Source of the DNA: Candidatus Aminicenantota bacterium
GTDB taxonomy: Bacteria; Acidobacteriota; Aminicenantia; Aminicenantales; Aminicenantaceae
NCBI GenBank assembly: GCA_016783445.1
Contig: JADHWO010000008.1
Coordinates: forward strand, 1-58,778
Reading direction: 5' to 3'
Length of the DNA stretch: 58,778 nt
In this document: positions 36,017-44,173 of the stretch, piece after piece
How positions within the stretch are numbered: position 1 is the first letter of the stretch
Layout of the letters: every line of letters begins with the position of its first letter
Notes under the pieces: generated by a model
Seen by the model: the letters and a program-made list of their open reading frames with translations, nothing else
The model's database searches: none
What the model was told of the DNA's origin: nothing
Made by a program: the position numbers and the translations under genes

Positions 36017-36931
36017 ATGGATAAAGTAAGAGTGGGAATAATAGGAGTTGGATATCTGGGAATGCAGCATGCCAGGATCTTGTCGTATCTGGAAGAGGCC
36101 GAGCTTAAAGGAGTTGCTGATATTGATTTTAAGAAAGCCCTTGATATCGGAAACCGCCATAGAGTGCAGTACTATGAAAATTATGAAAACATGCTGGATG
36201 AGATTGATGCAGCCATTGTGGCTACCCCAACATCCGAACATTTTTCTATTGCTATGAAACTGTTAAAGGAAGGAAAGCCTGTCTTGGTTGAGAAGCCTAT
36301 AACCGAGACAGTGGAGCAGGCAGAGCAGCTGGTTAGTGCGGCAAAAAAAAGTAAACTGATCCTTCAGGTCGGTCATCTTGAACGATTTAACCCTGCTGTA
36401 GAAGCTTTAGAAAATGTTATTTCCGACCCGAAGTTTATTGAAGTCCAGAGACTGGGTTCTTTTTCAGCTCGGTCTCTTGATATCGATGTTGTGCTTGACC
36501 TGATGATTCATGATCTGGATATCATTTTATCTTTGATTAAGGATGAAGTGAAGGCTATCAGGTCTTCAGGGATTCATGTTCTTTCTGAGAAGATTGACAT
36601 TGCCAGTGCCCGGTTGGAATTTAAATCAGGCTGTGTGGCAACACTTACAGCAAGTCGGGTCCATCAGGGAAAGGTGAGGAAGCTACGGATATTCGAGCCA
36701 ACATCCTGTTATTCAATTGACTATATTGATCAGGAAGTTAAGATTTTTCCCCTGAATGGGAGACAGACCGATATTAAAAGCTTGAAGATTGAGAAAGAAG
36801 AACCGCTTAAAAAAGAACTCAAGAATTTTTTCAGAAGTATCAGAGAAGGTAAAACTAGGAAAGTAAGCGGCGAGGAAGGTCTACGTGCTCTCAAACTTGC
36901 CTACCGTGTTCTGCATGAGGCTGAAACATAA
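36017..36931 (+). CDS. Gfo/Idh/MocA family oxidoreductase (possibly GnnA-like)
   Basis: NAD(P)-dependent sugar dehydrogenase family, 304 residues. N-terminal Rossmann motif IGVGYLGMQHARIL, the EKPITETVEQA lysine motif near 96, GHLERFNPAVEAL and LMIHDLDIILSL near 170 with the conserved histidine. Gfo/Idh genes next to lpxA/lpxI often encode GnnA, which oxidises UDP-GlcNAc at C3 for 2,3-diamino lipid A. The GnnB aminotransferase partner is not visible here: the class I/II aminotransferase at 38069 is a different type. Confidence 0.85.
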   Translation: MDKVRVGIIGVGYLGMQHARILSYLEEAELKGVADIDFKKALDIGNRHRVQYYENYENMLDEIDAAIVATPTSEHFSIAMKLLKEGKPVLVEKPITETVEQAEQLVSAAKKSKLILQVGHLERFNPAVEALENVISDPKFIEVQRLGSFSARSLDIDVVLDLMIHDLDIILSLIKDEVKAIRSSGIHVLSEKIDIASARLEFKSGCVATLTASRVHQGKVRKLRIFEPTSCYSIDYIDQEVKIFPLNGRQTDIKSLKIEKEEPLKKELKNFFRSIREGKTRKVSGEEGLRALKLAYRVLHEAET

Positions 36932-36976
36932 ATCCGTCACAGTTAACGGCCAGTTGTTTATTTAAGAACAGGCAGG

Positions 36977-37714
36977 TTAATCCTTCATCTCAAAGAAAGA
37001 ATCTTCCAGGCCAGTGTTGAAGCTTACCTCCGTAAGAGTCATTTTCAGAAATTCCTCACCTTCTTGGATAATTGTCATGGTGTGAGCAACTATCGCTCCG
37101 CTGACTTTTTTGTAGTCAGAGAAGAATGTTTCTTGTTCGATTTCAACTCCCATTTGATTCATTGTATTTTGTTTGATTTTATAAAAAAGGTAAGTTTTGG
37201 AATCAAGATAAATTGTTGCGTTTTTACCATCCGGGAAGGTCTGCACTAAAAGATAATAGTCTTTGCCTTCAATGCTTTCCTTGCCCTTATACTCGTATTT
37301 AATTCCGAATTTTTCGGGGTTAAGAAGGGCAGTGTTCCCAAAGTCTATGGCTTGCCTCTTAAGTTCTGCTTGTGCTTGTTCGGGCATTTCCTCTACAGCT
37401 CTTGTTTGAGGATTGGTCATCCAGGCCGTTTCTCCATCAAAAGCTGATGTGATGACCATTCCCATTACTTCTATATCCTGGCGATATTTGTTAGGTTCTT
37501 TGTGGTAAAAAGTCAACGTAACGCTCATGCCCATCTGAGTCATTTCTCCAGAACCTGACATGGTTGTGTCTTTAATGCCCTCCAGGATTTTTCTTCCGCC
37601 CTGGGCTTCGATTAATTTTTCCAGGAGGTCAGAAGCTTTCTGGCTTAACCCTGGAGAGGCCAAAAGACAAAGAATAAAAAAGCTTAAAAAACAGAGTGAA
37701 AAGATTTTTTTCAT
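36977..37714 (-). CDS. Exported LolA-like outer-membrane lipoprotein-sorting family protein
   Basis: Predicted periplasmic protein of 245 residues. ATG 37714 follows a good AAAGGAGG and gives a signal peptide MKKIFSLCFLSFFILCLLAS ending near GLSQ. The mature part begins ASDLLEKLIEAQGGRKILEG, then beta-rich segments (MSVTLTFYHKEPNKYRQDI, GETAWMTNPQT, DYYLLVQTFPDGKNATIYLD), the pattern of the LolA/LolB-like half-barrel fold seen in many Acidobacteria/Bacteroidetes proteins. Real LolA activity is not shown. Convergent with the oxidoreductase. Confidence 0.7.
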   Translation of the reverse strand: MKKIFSLCFLSFFILCLLASPGLSQKASDLLEKLIEAQGGRKILEGIKDTTMSGSGEMTQMGMSVTLTFYHKEPNKYRQDIEVMGMVITSAFDGETAWMTNPQTRAVEEMPEQAQAELKRQAIDFGNTALLNPEKFGIKYEYKGKESIEGKDYYLLVQTFPDGKNATIYLDSKTYLFYKIKQNTMNQMGVEIEQETFFSDYKKVSGAIVAHTMTIIQEGEEFLKMTLTEVSFNTGLEDSFFEMKD

Positions 37715-37741
37715 GGATTCCTCCTTTATAAAGATTTGTAA

Positions 37742-37770
37742 ATTGTACATAAAAAGAGATAGCATCTCAA
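37742..37770 (-). promoter_or_regulatory. Sigma-70-like promoter of the LolA-like gene, carried on an inverted repeat end
   Basis: On the minus strand TTGAGA (37770-37765), 17-base spacer, TACAAT (37747-37742). The start codon is 28 bases downstream of the -10 box. The sequence mirrors 38014-38043 on the plus strand. Confidence 0.6.
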
Positions 37771-37798
37771 CTAAGACTGCCTTTATTTTACTAAAATG

Positions 37799-37998
37799 GG
37801 AAGCATCTTTATTTCCGTGATAAAGAAACAGTCAGGCAAACTGATTCGTCAGCCCGTGAATTTTCCCCAGCGAGGAAAATCCACTTATTCCTCGGCTCGC
37901 TCTCCTCTTTGAGGAACCATGCCCGCTCGCCTCCGGATGGCTTCCTAACCAGCTTGCCTGACTTCCAAAGAAATTGTCACGGAAATAAGGACGTTTAC
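37799..37998. repeat. Repeat B1: 200-bp MITE-like element with terminal inverted repeats and target duplication
   Basis: Exactly 200 bases, bounded by imperfect 22-base inverted ends sharing TTATTTCCGTGA and followed inward by a second pair, GTCAGGCAA/TTGCCTGAC. It is flanked by the 9-base direct repeat ACTAAAATG (37790-37798 and 37999-38007), a likely target duplication. Internal hairpins are ATTTTCC/GGAAAAT (37860-37880) and CCTC-TTT-GAGG (37904-37914). Read on the minus strand, its core matches family C. B2 at 45490-45689 has the same length. This accounts for most of the 354-base gap; no coding sequence is convincing. Confidence 0.85.
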
Positions 37999-38014
37999 AC
38001 TAAAATGTTAAATG

Positions 38015-38043
38015 TTGAGATGCGATCCCTTTTTTTATACGAT
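38015..38043 (+). promoter_or_regulatory. Sigma-70-like promoter of the aminotransferase gene, mirror of the 37742 promoter
   Basis: TTGAGA (38015-38020), 17-base spacer, TACGAT (38038-38043), 25 bases upstream of the ATG. GTTGAGATGC here is the exact reverse complement of 37762-37771. Confidence 0.5.
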
Positions 38044-38068
38044 ATAAGAAAAACAAAGGAATAGAAGG

Positions 38069-39145
38069 ATGCGATTTGAATCAGTAAAGTATTTGGAATG
38101 GTTTAAAACAAGGGGAAAAGTGAGAATTGATCTCTGCCCGAGCGGGATGAAAGGCTTCTCTTTGAAAAAACTGAATCTGAATAGGGAAGAACTGGAGATT
38201 AGCGGCAAGAATATCCACGGTTATCAGCCTCTTTGTCAAGCGATTGCCGCAAGATATAAAGTAAGAGAGGAAAATGTTGTAACTACCTTTGGAACATCCC
38301 ATGCCCTCTTTTTAGTTTGTGGGGCTCTAATCGAAAGAGGGGACAGGGTTATAGTTGAGAAACCTGCTTATGAGCCGCTTCTGGCTGTTCCTATGTGCAT
38401 GGAAGCGAATATTATTAGGATTAAGCGAAGGTTTGAGAAAGGATACCAGGTTGACCTGAAAGAGTTTGAATCTCTTCTTTTGCCTAAGACTAAACTTGTT
38501 ATCCTGACTAATCTCCATAATCCCAGTGGAGTCTTTCTTTCCCGTTCTTTCCTTAAGGATTTGGCCGGGATCGCCCAGAAAAAAGGAGTGACGGTTTTGA
38601 TCGATGAGATTTACCTTGAGTTTTTAGAAGGAGAAGAAACACAGAGTTCTTTCTCTCTGGGAGAAAACATAGTTGTGATTTCGAGCCTGACAAAAGTGTA
38701 TGGATTAGGAGGCCTCCGGTGCGGATGGATTCTGGCGTCTTCTCAACTTGCGAGAAAAATCAGAAGAATAATCGATTATATTTATGTTGATGGAGTTTTT
38801 ATCGGAGAACAGATATCAGCCAAGGTTTTTTGTCAGCTTGATTTATTAAATAAAAAGAATAAAGAGTTAGTCGAGCAAAACAAATCAAAGATAAAAAATT
38901 TTATTCAAAATGAGGAGAGATTGACCTGGGTTGAACCTGCTGGAGGATCGGTGTGTTTTCCAAGGATCAGAGAGGGTTTGACCGGAGATAGGCTGGCTGC
39001 AGTTCTCCAGGAAAAGTACAGGACATCGGTTGTTCCCGGGAGTTTTTTTGAAGAGGCTCAACATTTCCGTCTTGGTTTAGGTGTTCCCCCTTTAACTTTT
39101 AACAGAGGTCTGGAAAATATCAAAAAAGTTTTAGAGGGATTTTAA
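38069..39145 (+). CDS. Pyridoxal-phosphate-dependent aminotransferase, class I/II
   Basis: Fold-type I aminotransferase of 358 residues. Landmarks: GYQPLCQAIAARY, TFGTSHALFLVCGALIERGD near 77, TNLHNPSGV near 150 (PLP-phosphate and asparagine contacts), VLIDEIYLEF near 183, SSLTKVYGLGGLRCGWI near 213 with the Schiff-base lysine, and FRLGLGVPP near the end. It is shorter than typical AspC and lacks an N-terminal arm. The substrate cannot be assigned. Confidence 0.85.
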   Translation: MRFESVKYLEWFKTRGKVRIDLCPSGMKGFSLKKLNLNREELEISGKNIHGYQPLCQAIAARYKVREENVVTTFGTSHALFLVCGALIERGDRVIVEKPAYEPLLAVPMCMEANIIRIKRRFEKGYQVDLKEFESLLLPKTKLVILTNLHNPSGVFLSRSFLKDLAGIAQKKGVTVLIDEIYLEFLEGEETQSSFSLGENIVVISSLTKVYGLGGLRCGWILASSQLARKIRRIIDYIYVDGVFIGEQISAKVFCQLDLLNKKNKELVEQNKSKIKNFIQNEERLTWVEPAGGSVCFPRIREGLTGDRLAAVLQEKYRTSVVPGSFFEEAQHFRLGLGVPPLTFNRGLENIKKVLEGF

Positions 39146-39289
39146 GCCGCATACCTTTTTTATTAAACCTCCATAATTTTTCCATCTCTTTTATTGATAA
39201 TTCCGATATAATTTATAGATATTAGAAGTGAAAGAACCACTATATATTGTATAGGTAAAATTACAATGTTGCATATATTGAATTTTTGC

Positions 39290-39319
39290 TTGACATCTTA
39301 ATGGGATTTTTTCTATAAT
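39290..39319 (+). promoter_or_regulatory. Consensus sigma-70 promoter for the SpoIID gene
   Basis: Perfect TTGACA (39290-39295), 18-base spacer, perfect TATAAT (39314-39319). Transcription would start about 15 bases before the ATG at 39342, giving a very short leader. Confidence 0.75.
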
Positions 39320-39341
39320 TCTACCAAGGGAAAGCCAGCAT

Positions 39342-41558
39342 ATGAAAACAACATCCATGAAGTTCTTGAAGTATAGTATTATAATTTTGCTTCCTTTGTT
39401 ATTTTTTTGCTGGGCACCTGTAGAATTTGGCAATGAAAAGGTACTTTTTCATGGATATACGATCCAGAAGCCTGTAATAAGAATAGGCCTCGGCGTAAAT
39501 CTGAGTTATATAAAAATATCTTCTTCTTCTGGAATGAAGATTTATGAAATAAATTCAAACTATAAGCTTGTGGCTGATGTTACTGATGAGATTTACATAA
39601 AGGGGCGCAAAGAAAAAATAACCGAAAAATTTGTCATCCAGGTTGCTCAGTCAAAAGAAAGAGAGAATGCGGAGATTTTTGCCCAGGATCTGGGTACAAA
39701 AATTGAAAACAAGGTTTATGTCACAGAAAACTCTGAAAGTGAAATTTCTGGGATTTTTCAGGTTATGGTTGGAGATTTTATTACAAGAGAGAATGCGTTG
39801 AGCTTCATCAAGCAACTGAATCAAATCGGGATTGCAGATACCTGGATCATGCGAGAAGAAATCACTGAAGAAGAATCAAAGCCTCTCTGGATTCTAGTAA
39901 ACGAAAAGCTTAAAAGCCTCCATGATGATACTGTCCTCTATTTTATTCCCAGCCATCCCAAGAGTTTCCTCTCTTTTAACGGACGAGATTACCGGGGAAT
40001 TTTTGTCCTCAGAACCACTCATAAAGGTATTGTCTTGATTAATGTATTGAATCTTGAGGATTATCTAAAGGGAGTTGTCCCGAGCGAGCTTTCTCCTTAT
40101 ACGTACAGCGAACTTGAAGCCCATAAAGCTCAAGCCGTTGCCGCAAGGACCTATGTCATGAGACACTTGGGACAGAACAAAGAGCTGGATTTTGATATCT
40201 GTGATTCGCCGAAATCCCAGTTTTACAAGGGGATGAAAGCTGAACACCCCTTGAGTACTGAAGCTGTTGAATCAACCAAAGGAGAGGTTGCTCTTTATAA
40301 AGGGAGATTAATCAATGCCCTCTACACCAGCACTTGTGGTGGAAAAACAGAAAATGTGGAAAATATCTTTGATGGACCTCCTCTTCCTTATTTGAGGAGC
40401 GAGGAATGTGTCACGGAAAAACAAAATGAGTGGTTATTGAAGAGCAGAAACGTGATGCAGCCTATAAACATGAGTGGAAAAAACATAAGCCCGGAAATTG
40501 CGGTCCTCATCAGCTTAAATATCATTCATCCAGAAACAAACCCTGCCTATTATCAGCAGAAGGCTTCTTTTGAAGAGGCACTGAATTGGATTAGAAATGC
40601 CATGGAGTTGCTTGGGAAAAAGAATGAAAAGTTCAATCCGGAAACTTCTCCGCTGAATTTAGTAACTCTTGCCCGTCTTCTTGTTGATGCCTTCGAATGG
40701 CACAACAGAGTGGAAAATTTATTACTCAAAAGTGAAAGAGATTTTATCATGAAAGACTTTGAAAGCCTGAAAGATGAGGAGAAAAATTCTCTGGCTTATC
40801 TCATTCAGGCAGGCGTATTTCTTTCATCTATAGAAATTGGAAGTCCGGAGAGGTTTCTTTCACGCGGAGAGCTTGCTTATTACCTGGGGAAAGTTATACA
40901 GAGTTATCGAGATATTGGTAGCCAGGGGATATTTAAAGGGTTCAGCGAAGATAAGATTAAAATGGAAGAGGAGAAAGAAAAGAAGCAATTTGTTCTTTCT
41001 CCTGACGTTTTTCTCTTAGAAAATAACAGTGGTGATTATTCTTTTGCATCTCATCTCTATCTTCTTGAAGGGGAAGAAGTAAGGCTGATCGAGAGGGAGG
41101 GAAAAGTGCAGCTTCTGGAAGTTGTCTCTCCTCCTCATACAAATATCCTGGATCGGAGTTCGGCCTTCCACCGCTGGCAGATAAGAATATCACGGAATGC
41201 TTTGGAGAGAAGGATAAATCGGTTTTATCCTATAGGTAAACTTGTTGATATTATCCCTCAAAAGAGAGGAGAGTCCAGGAGAGTAGTGGAACTCTTGATT
41301 AAAGGCACAGAGTCACAGGCAGTTGTCAAAGGCTTAAAAATCAGGAGAGTTTTAGGAGTTAGGGAAACACTCTTTGTTATAGACAGAGAATATGAAAAAG
41401 AAGGAGGGATCTCTTGCTTCACTTTTTATGGAAAAGGACTGGGACATGGTGTCGGCCTTTGCCAGGTAGGAGCTTTTGGGATGGCACAGACTGGAGCAAA
41501 ATATAAGGAGATATTGAAAAAATATTACCGTGGTATTAAAATAAGCAAAATTTATTAA
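39342..41558 (+). CDS. SpoIID/LytB-domain protein with SPOR-like region and a large insert
   Basis: Predicted exported cell-wall protein, 738 residues, with an N-terminal hydrophobic segment (FLKYSIIILLPLLFFCW). A SPOR-like peptidoglycan-binding region is suggested near 85-190 (FQVMVGDFITRENALSFIKQ). The SpoIID core starts near 233 (NLEDYLKGVVPSELSPYTYS, AVAARTYV, STCGGKTENVENIFDG) but its final motif FYGKGLGHGVGLCQVGAFGM comes only near 697. Between them lie roughly 330 residues, part of which (about 440-530, FLSRGELAYYLGKVI) resembles SLH repeats. SpoIID proteins cut denuded glycan strands or activate amidases. Confidence 0.85.
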   Translation: MKTTSMKFLKYSIIILLPLLFFCWAPVEFGNEKVLFHGYTIQKPVIRIGLGVNLSYIKISSSSGMKIYEINSNYKLVADVTDEIYIKGRKEKITEKFVIQVAQSKERENAEIFAQDLGTKIENKVYVTENSESEISGIFQVMVGDFITRENALSFIKQLNQIGIADTWIMREEITEEESKPLWILVNEKLKSLHDDTVLYFIPSHPKSFLSFNGRDYRGIFVLRTTHKGIVLINVLNLEDYLKGVVPSELSPYTYSELEAHKAQAVAARTYVMRHLGQNKELDFDICDSPKSQFYKGMKAEHPLSTEAVESTKGEVALYKGRLINALYTSTCGGKTENVENIFDGPPLPYLRSEECVTEKQNEWLLKSRNVMQPINMSGKNISPEIAVLISLNIIHPETNPAYYQQKASFEEALNWIRNAMELLGKKNEKFNPETSPLNLVTLARLLVDAFEWHNRVENLLLKSERDFIMKDFESLKDEEKNSLAYLIQAGVFLSSIEIGSPERFLSRGELAYYLGKVIQSYRDIGSQGIFKGFSEDKIKMEEEKEKKQFVLSPDVFLLENNSGDYSFASHLYLLEGEEVRLIEREGKVQLLEVVSPPHTNILDRSSAFHRWQIRISRNALERRINRFYPIGKLVDIIPQKRGESRRVVELLIKGTESQAVVKGLKIRRVLGVRETLFVIDREYEKEGGISCFTFYGKGLGHGVGLCQVGAFGMAQTGAKYKEILKKYYRGIKISKIY

Positions 41559-41579
41559 CCTGGAAAAAGGAGTAGACGG

Positions 41580-42131
41580 GTGGACAGAGAAAAACTAAAG
41601 GAAAGTCTTATTAAACTGGTCAAAGAAAAATCGTTGTCGACTGGTATTACTCGTGTTCTAACCTCTGGAAAAACGAGTAATTATTATATCGATGCCAAAA
41701 TGACAACCCTTGATCCTGTAGGAGCATCCCTGACAGCTCGATTGATCCTGGATATTCTTAAACCTTTTAATATTGATGCGATAGGCGGTTACACGTTAGG
41801 AGCTGATCCTATTGTCAGCGCTGTTGCAGCGTTGAGTGCTGAGACCGAAAATCCATTATATGCATTTATCGTTCGTAAAGAGCCGAAAAAACATGGAGAG
41901 CGAAAGATGATTGAGGGGCCCTTTGAAAAGGGCTGGAAAGTGGCTGTTGTGGATGATGTAGTGACCACCGGCGGTTCCACGATGAAAGCATGTCAAGCTG
42001 TTGAAGAAGAAGGAGGGGAAATTGTCTTAACACTGACCTTAGTTGATCGTCTTGAGGGAGGAAGAGAGAATCTGGAAGGAAAAGGTTACAAGTTCATTTC
42101 CCTTATTACCCGGGATGACCTCCTCAAATAA
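41580..42131 (+). CDS. pyrE: Orotate phosphoribosyltransferase
   Basis: Makes orotidine 5'-phosphate from orotate and PRPP. 183 residues starting at GTG 41580, with AAGGAG about ten bases upstream. The PRPP motif VAVVDDVVTTGGSTM lies near 121; FIVRKEPKKHGE near 97 is the catalytic flexible loop. SGKTSNYYIDAKMTTLDPVG near 29 is typical of OPRT. No other pyr gene is adjacent. Only 21 bases separate it from the SpoIID gene, so they may share a transcript. Confidence 0.94.
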   Translation: MDREKLKESLIKLVKEKSLSTGITRVLTSGKTSNYYIDAKMTTLDPVGASLTARLILDILKPFNIDAIGGYTLGADPIVSAVAALSAETENPLYAFIVRKEPKKHGERKMIEGPFEKGWKVAVVDDVVTTGGSTMKACQAVEEEGGEIVLTLTLVDRLEGGRENLEGKGYKFISLITRDDLLK

Positions 42132-42132
42132 A

Positions 42133-42175
42133 TTTATTGGTTCTATTCCATTTTGTATGGAAAATAATCAATAAA
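42133..42175 (+). terminator. Nested hairpin after pyrE
   Basis: TTTATTG (42133-42139) pairs with CAATAAA (42169-42175) around an inner TTCCAT/ATGGAA stem with a five-base loop. No T-run follows, so intrinsic termination is uncertain. Confidence 0.35.
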
Positions 42176-42224
42176 TACTCGGTTATAACCTGAGCTTTTA
42201 TACATCAATTTTTTCAACGCACAA

Positions 42225-42383
42225 GCGAAGGCCAGCAGGTGAAAAAACCGTTTGAAGGCAAAGCGGGCATGGTTCACAAAATAGGGGACAGTCCCCATTT
42301 TGTGAGAGCGAAGCCTGAAACCGAGCATCTTTTGCTTCGCTGGGGCAAAAGTTGCGTGTTTTTGAACCTGCTGACCTGAGCTT
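42225..42383 (+). repeat. Repeat C1: structured intergenic element
   Basis: Family C copy about 159 bases long. A closing stem CAGCAGGT/ACCTGCTG (42233-42240 with 42366-42373) encloses a variable hairpin (42275-42304, containing GGGGACAGTCCCC) flanked by conserved GCGGGCATGGTT and AGAGCGAAGCC, and a second hairpin CTTTTGC/GCAAAAG around TTCGCTGGG. An 11-base direct repeat ACCTGAGCTTT flanks it (42188-42198, 42374-42384). The second copy is at 49049-49197; B1 and B2 share the core in reverse orientation. No coding sequence is convincing here. Confidence 0.8.
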
Positions 42384-42446
42384 TCAAACCGGTTTATTTG
42401 CTTTTTGCTGTCTTTTTACATAAAATTTCATATCTTTATTAACGTG

Positions 42447-42730
42447 GATTATTCACGAGTTGAGATTAAAGGAGATGCGAGGCGCAGGGTATGAAGCTGT
42501 GGTTTTCCACCGCGAATGCCCTGCAACGAAGCAGGCGTCGTTGCGAGGAGCGAAGCGACGTGGCAATCTCACAATATCACTCGCTCGAAGAGTAAAAAAT
42601 GCCGACGTAAAGTTAAAATGAGGTCATTGGAGAGGATTTGAATATTAACTTTTGAGAAAGAATCAATGTGTAAGCCACACATCATTGAAGATAAAAGTAA
42701 GTGTCGGCAGTTTTTATGAATAATACAGGT
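42447..42730 (+). repeat. Repeat A2: TGTCGGCA element leading into nhaC
   Basis: Second copy of family A, aligned with 4620-4871 over nearly its whole length. It shares the hairpin CAGGG...CCCTG with GTGG-TTTT-CCAC inside, TGCCGACG (42600-42607) and TGTCGGCAG (42702-42710) followed by the same 20 bases. It lacks the left TGTCGGCA end. A 37-base REP-like palindrome interrupts it at about 42535-42571. It ends 16 bases before the nhaC ATG. With C1 it fills most of the 615-base gap between pyrE and nhaC. Confidence 0.8.
42535..42571. repeat. REP-like palindrome inserted in repeat A2
   Basis: CGTCGTTGCGAGGAGCGAAG continuing to GCGACGTGGCAATCTC. This is the very common TTGCGAGGAGCGAAGCGACG-type bacterial intergenic repeat. 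Copy A1 lacks it at the equivalent point, so it is a later insertion. Confidence 0.7.
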
Positions 42731-42746
42731 TAAGTGAAATAATAAC

Positions 42747-44138
42747 ATGACTAATAAGAGGAAGAAAATCAAACTGGGGATAGCGCTTATTCCTGTTATC
42801 TTTTTGATTGTTGCCTTATCTCTGGTTATAGGGGTATTCAAACAGCGAGATCCTCATATCCCTTTAATCTGTTCCGCAGCAGTAGCGGCAATTGTTGCTG
42901 TTATTCATAAGCATCCTTGGAAGGAGATTCATGAGGGGATGGTCCATGGCATCAATCTGGCTATGGGGGCTATCCTGATCCTGATGATCGTCGGAATAAT
43001 GATTGGAACATGGATACAAGGTGGCATTGTTCCTTCCATGATATATTACGGTTTAAAGGTTCTTTCCCCGGGGATTTTTCTTGTAGCCACTCTCATTATC
43101 TGTTCTATTGTATCCCTGGGAACAGGCTCTTCATGGTCAACAGCGGGTACAGTGGGAGTTGCACTCATCGGGGTGGGAGCTGGGCTGGGAATACCTGTTT
43201 CAATGGTTGCCGGCGCAATCATTTCAGGGGCTTATTTTGGTGATAAAATGTCACCCCTTTCCGATACAACTAATCTTGCTCCAGCAGTGGCTGGCACAGA
43301 CCTTTTTTCCCATATAAGGCATATGGTCTATACAACAGCGCCGGGGTATGTCCTTTGTTTGATTCTATATGGATTTCTCGGAGCTAAATATTCAGGAGGA
43401 ATTCTGCAGACTGAAAAAATAGAAACGATTATTTCCACGATCAGATCAAACTTTTTTGTTCATCCCATTCTCCTGATTCCTCCTTTGCTGGTAATAGTGA
43501 TGGTTGTAAAGAAAATTCCTCCTTTGCCAGCTCTTTTAGGAGGGGTGGTCCTGGGCGGAATTTTTGGCATACTTGCTCAGTCCAAATCCCTGCTCGAAGT
43601 TATCCAGGCAGCAAAATCCGGATATGTTTCTGAGACCGGAGTGGCGTTGGTGGATAAATTGTTGAGCCGGGGCGGACTTGATTATATGATGAACACAGTT
43701 GCCTTGATCATCTGCGCTCTATGTTTTGGCGGCATAATGGAAAGAACAGGAATGCTGGAGGTTTTAGCCAGGTCTCTCCTCAAAAGAGTAAGGAGGACAG
43801 GCTCTCTGGTAGCAACGACTATTTTTAGCTGTATAGGAATGAATGCAATCGGTTCAGACCAGTATATGGCGATTGTTATCCCTGGAAGGATGTTCAAAAG
43901 CGCATTTGACTTACAAGGCCTTCATCCCAAAAATCTTTCTCGGTGTCTGGAAGACGCCGGGACTCTTACTTCTCCACTTATTCCCTGGAATAGCTGCGGT
44001 GCTTTTATGGGCGCGACTTTAGGAGTAAACCCCCTTGTCTATCTTCCGTTTGCCTTTTTAAATCTTGCTAATCCTCTTGTTTCCATTTTTTACGGCTATA
44101 CGGGAATCACTATGGAGAAAGCAGAAAAACCTGACTAG
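42747..44138 (+). CDS. nhaC: Na+/H+ antiporter, NhaC family
   Basis: Inner-membrane antiporter of 463 residues with about 11-12 hydrophobic segments. Family landmarks: GINLAMGAILILMIVGIMIG near 67, SLGTGSSWSTAGTVGVALIG near 122, SGAYFGDKMSPLSDTTNLAP near 160, ALCFGGIMERTGMLE near 325, GMNAIGSDQYMAIVIPGRMF near 368 and LTSPLIPWNSCGAFMG near 410. NhaC proteins expel Na+ in exchange for protons; some members exchange malate/lactate (MleN), so the substrate is not fully fixed. Repeat A2 forms its leader. Confidence 0.9.
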   Translation: MTNKRKKIKLGIALIPVIFLIVALSLVIGVFKQRDPHIPLICSAAVAAIVAVIHKHPWKEIHEGMVHGINLAMGAILILMIVGIMIGTWIQGGIVPSMIYYGLKVLSPGIFLVATLIICSIVSLGTGSSWSTAGTVGVALIGVGAGLGIPVSMVAGAIISGAYFGDKMSPLSDTTNLAPAVAGTDLFSHIRHMVYTTAPGYVLCLILYGFLGAKYSGGILQTEKIETIISTIRSNFFVHPILLIPPLLVIVMVVKKIPPLPALLGGVVLGGIFGILAQSKSLLEVIQAAKSGYVSETGVALVDKLLSRGGLDYMMNTVALIICALCFGGIMERTGMLEVLARSLLKRVRRTGSLVATTIFSCIGMNAIGSDQYMAIVIPGRMFKSAFDLQGLHPKNLSRCLEDAGTLTSPLIPWNSCGAFMGATLGVNPLVYLPFAFLNLANPLVSIFYGYTGITMEKAEKPD

Positions 44139-44150
44139 TCTGTCCCCTTT
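44138..44150. repeat. GTCTGTCCCC motif (reverse GGGGACAG)
   Basis: Starts at the nhaC stop codon and reads GTCTGTCCCCTTT, the reverse complement of the GGGGACAGAC motif at 19228. Confidence 0.35.
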
Positions 44151-44173
44151 TTTATTGTGTTTTTCTTATTGAC

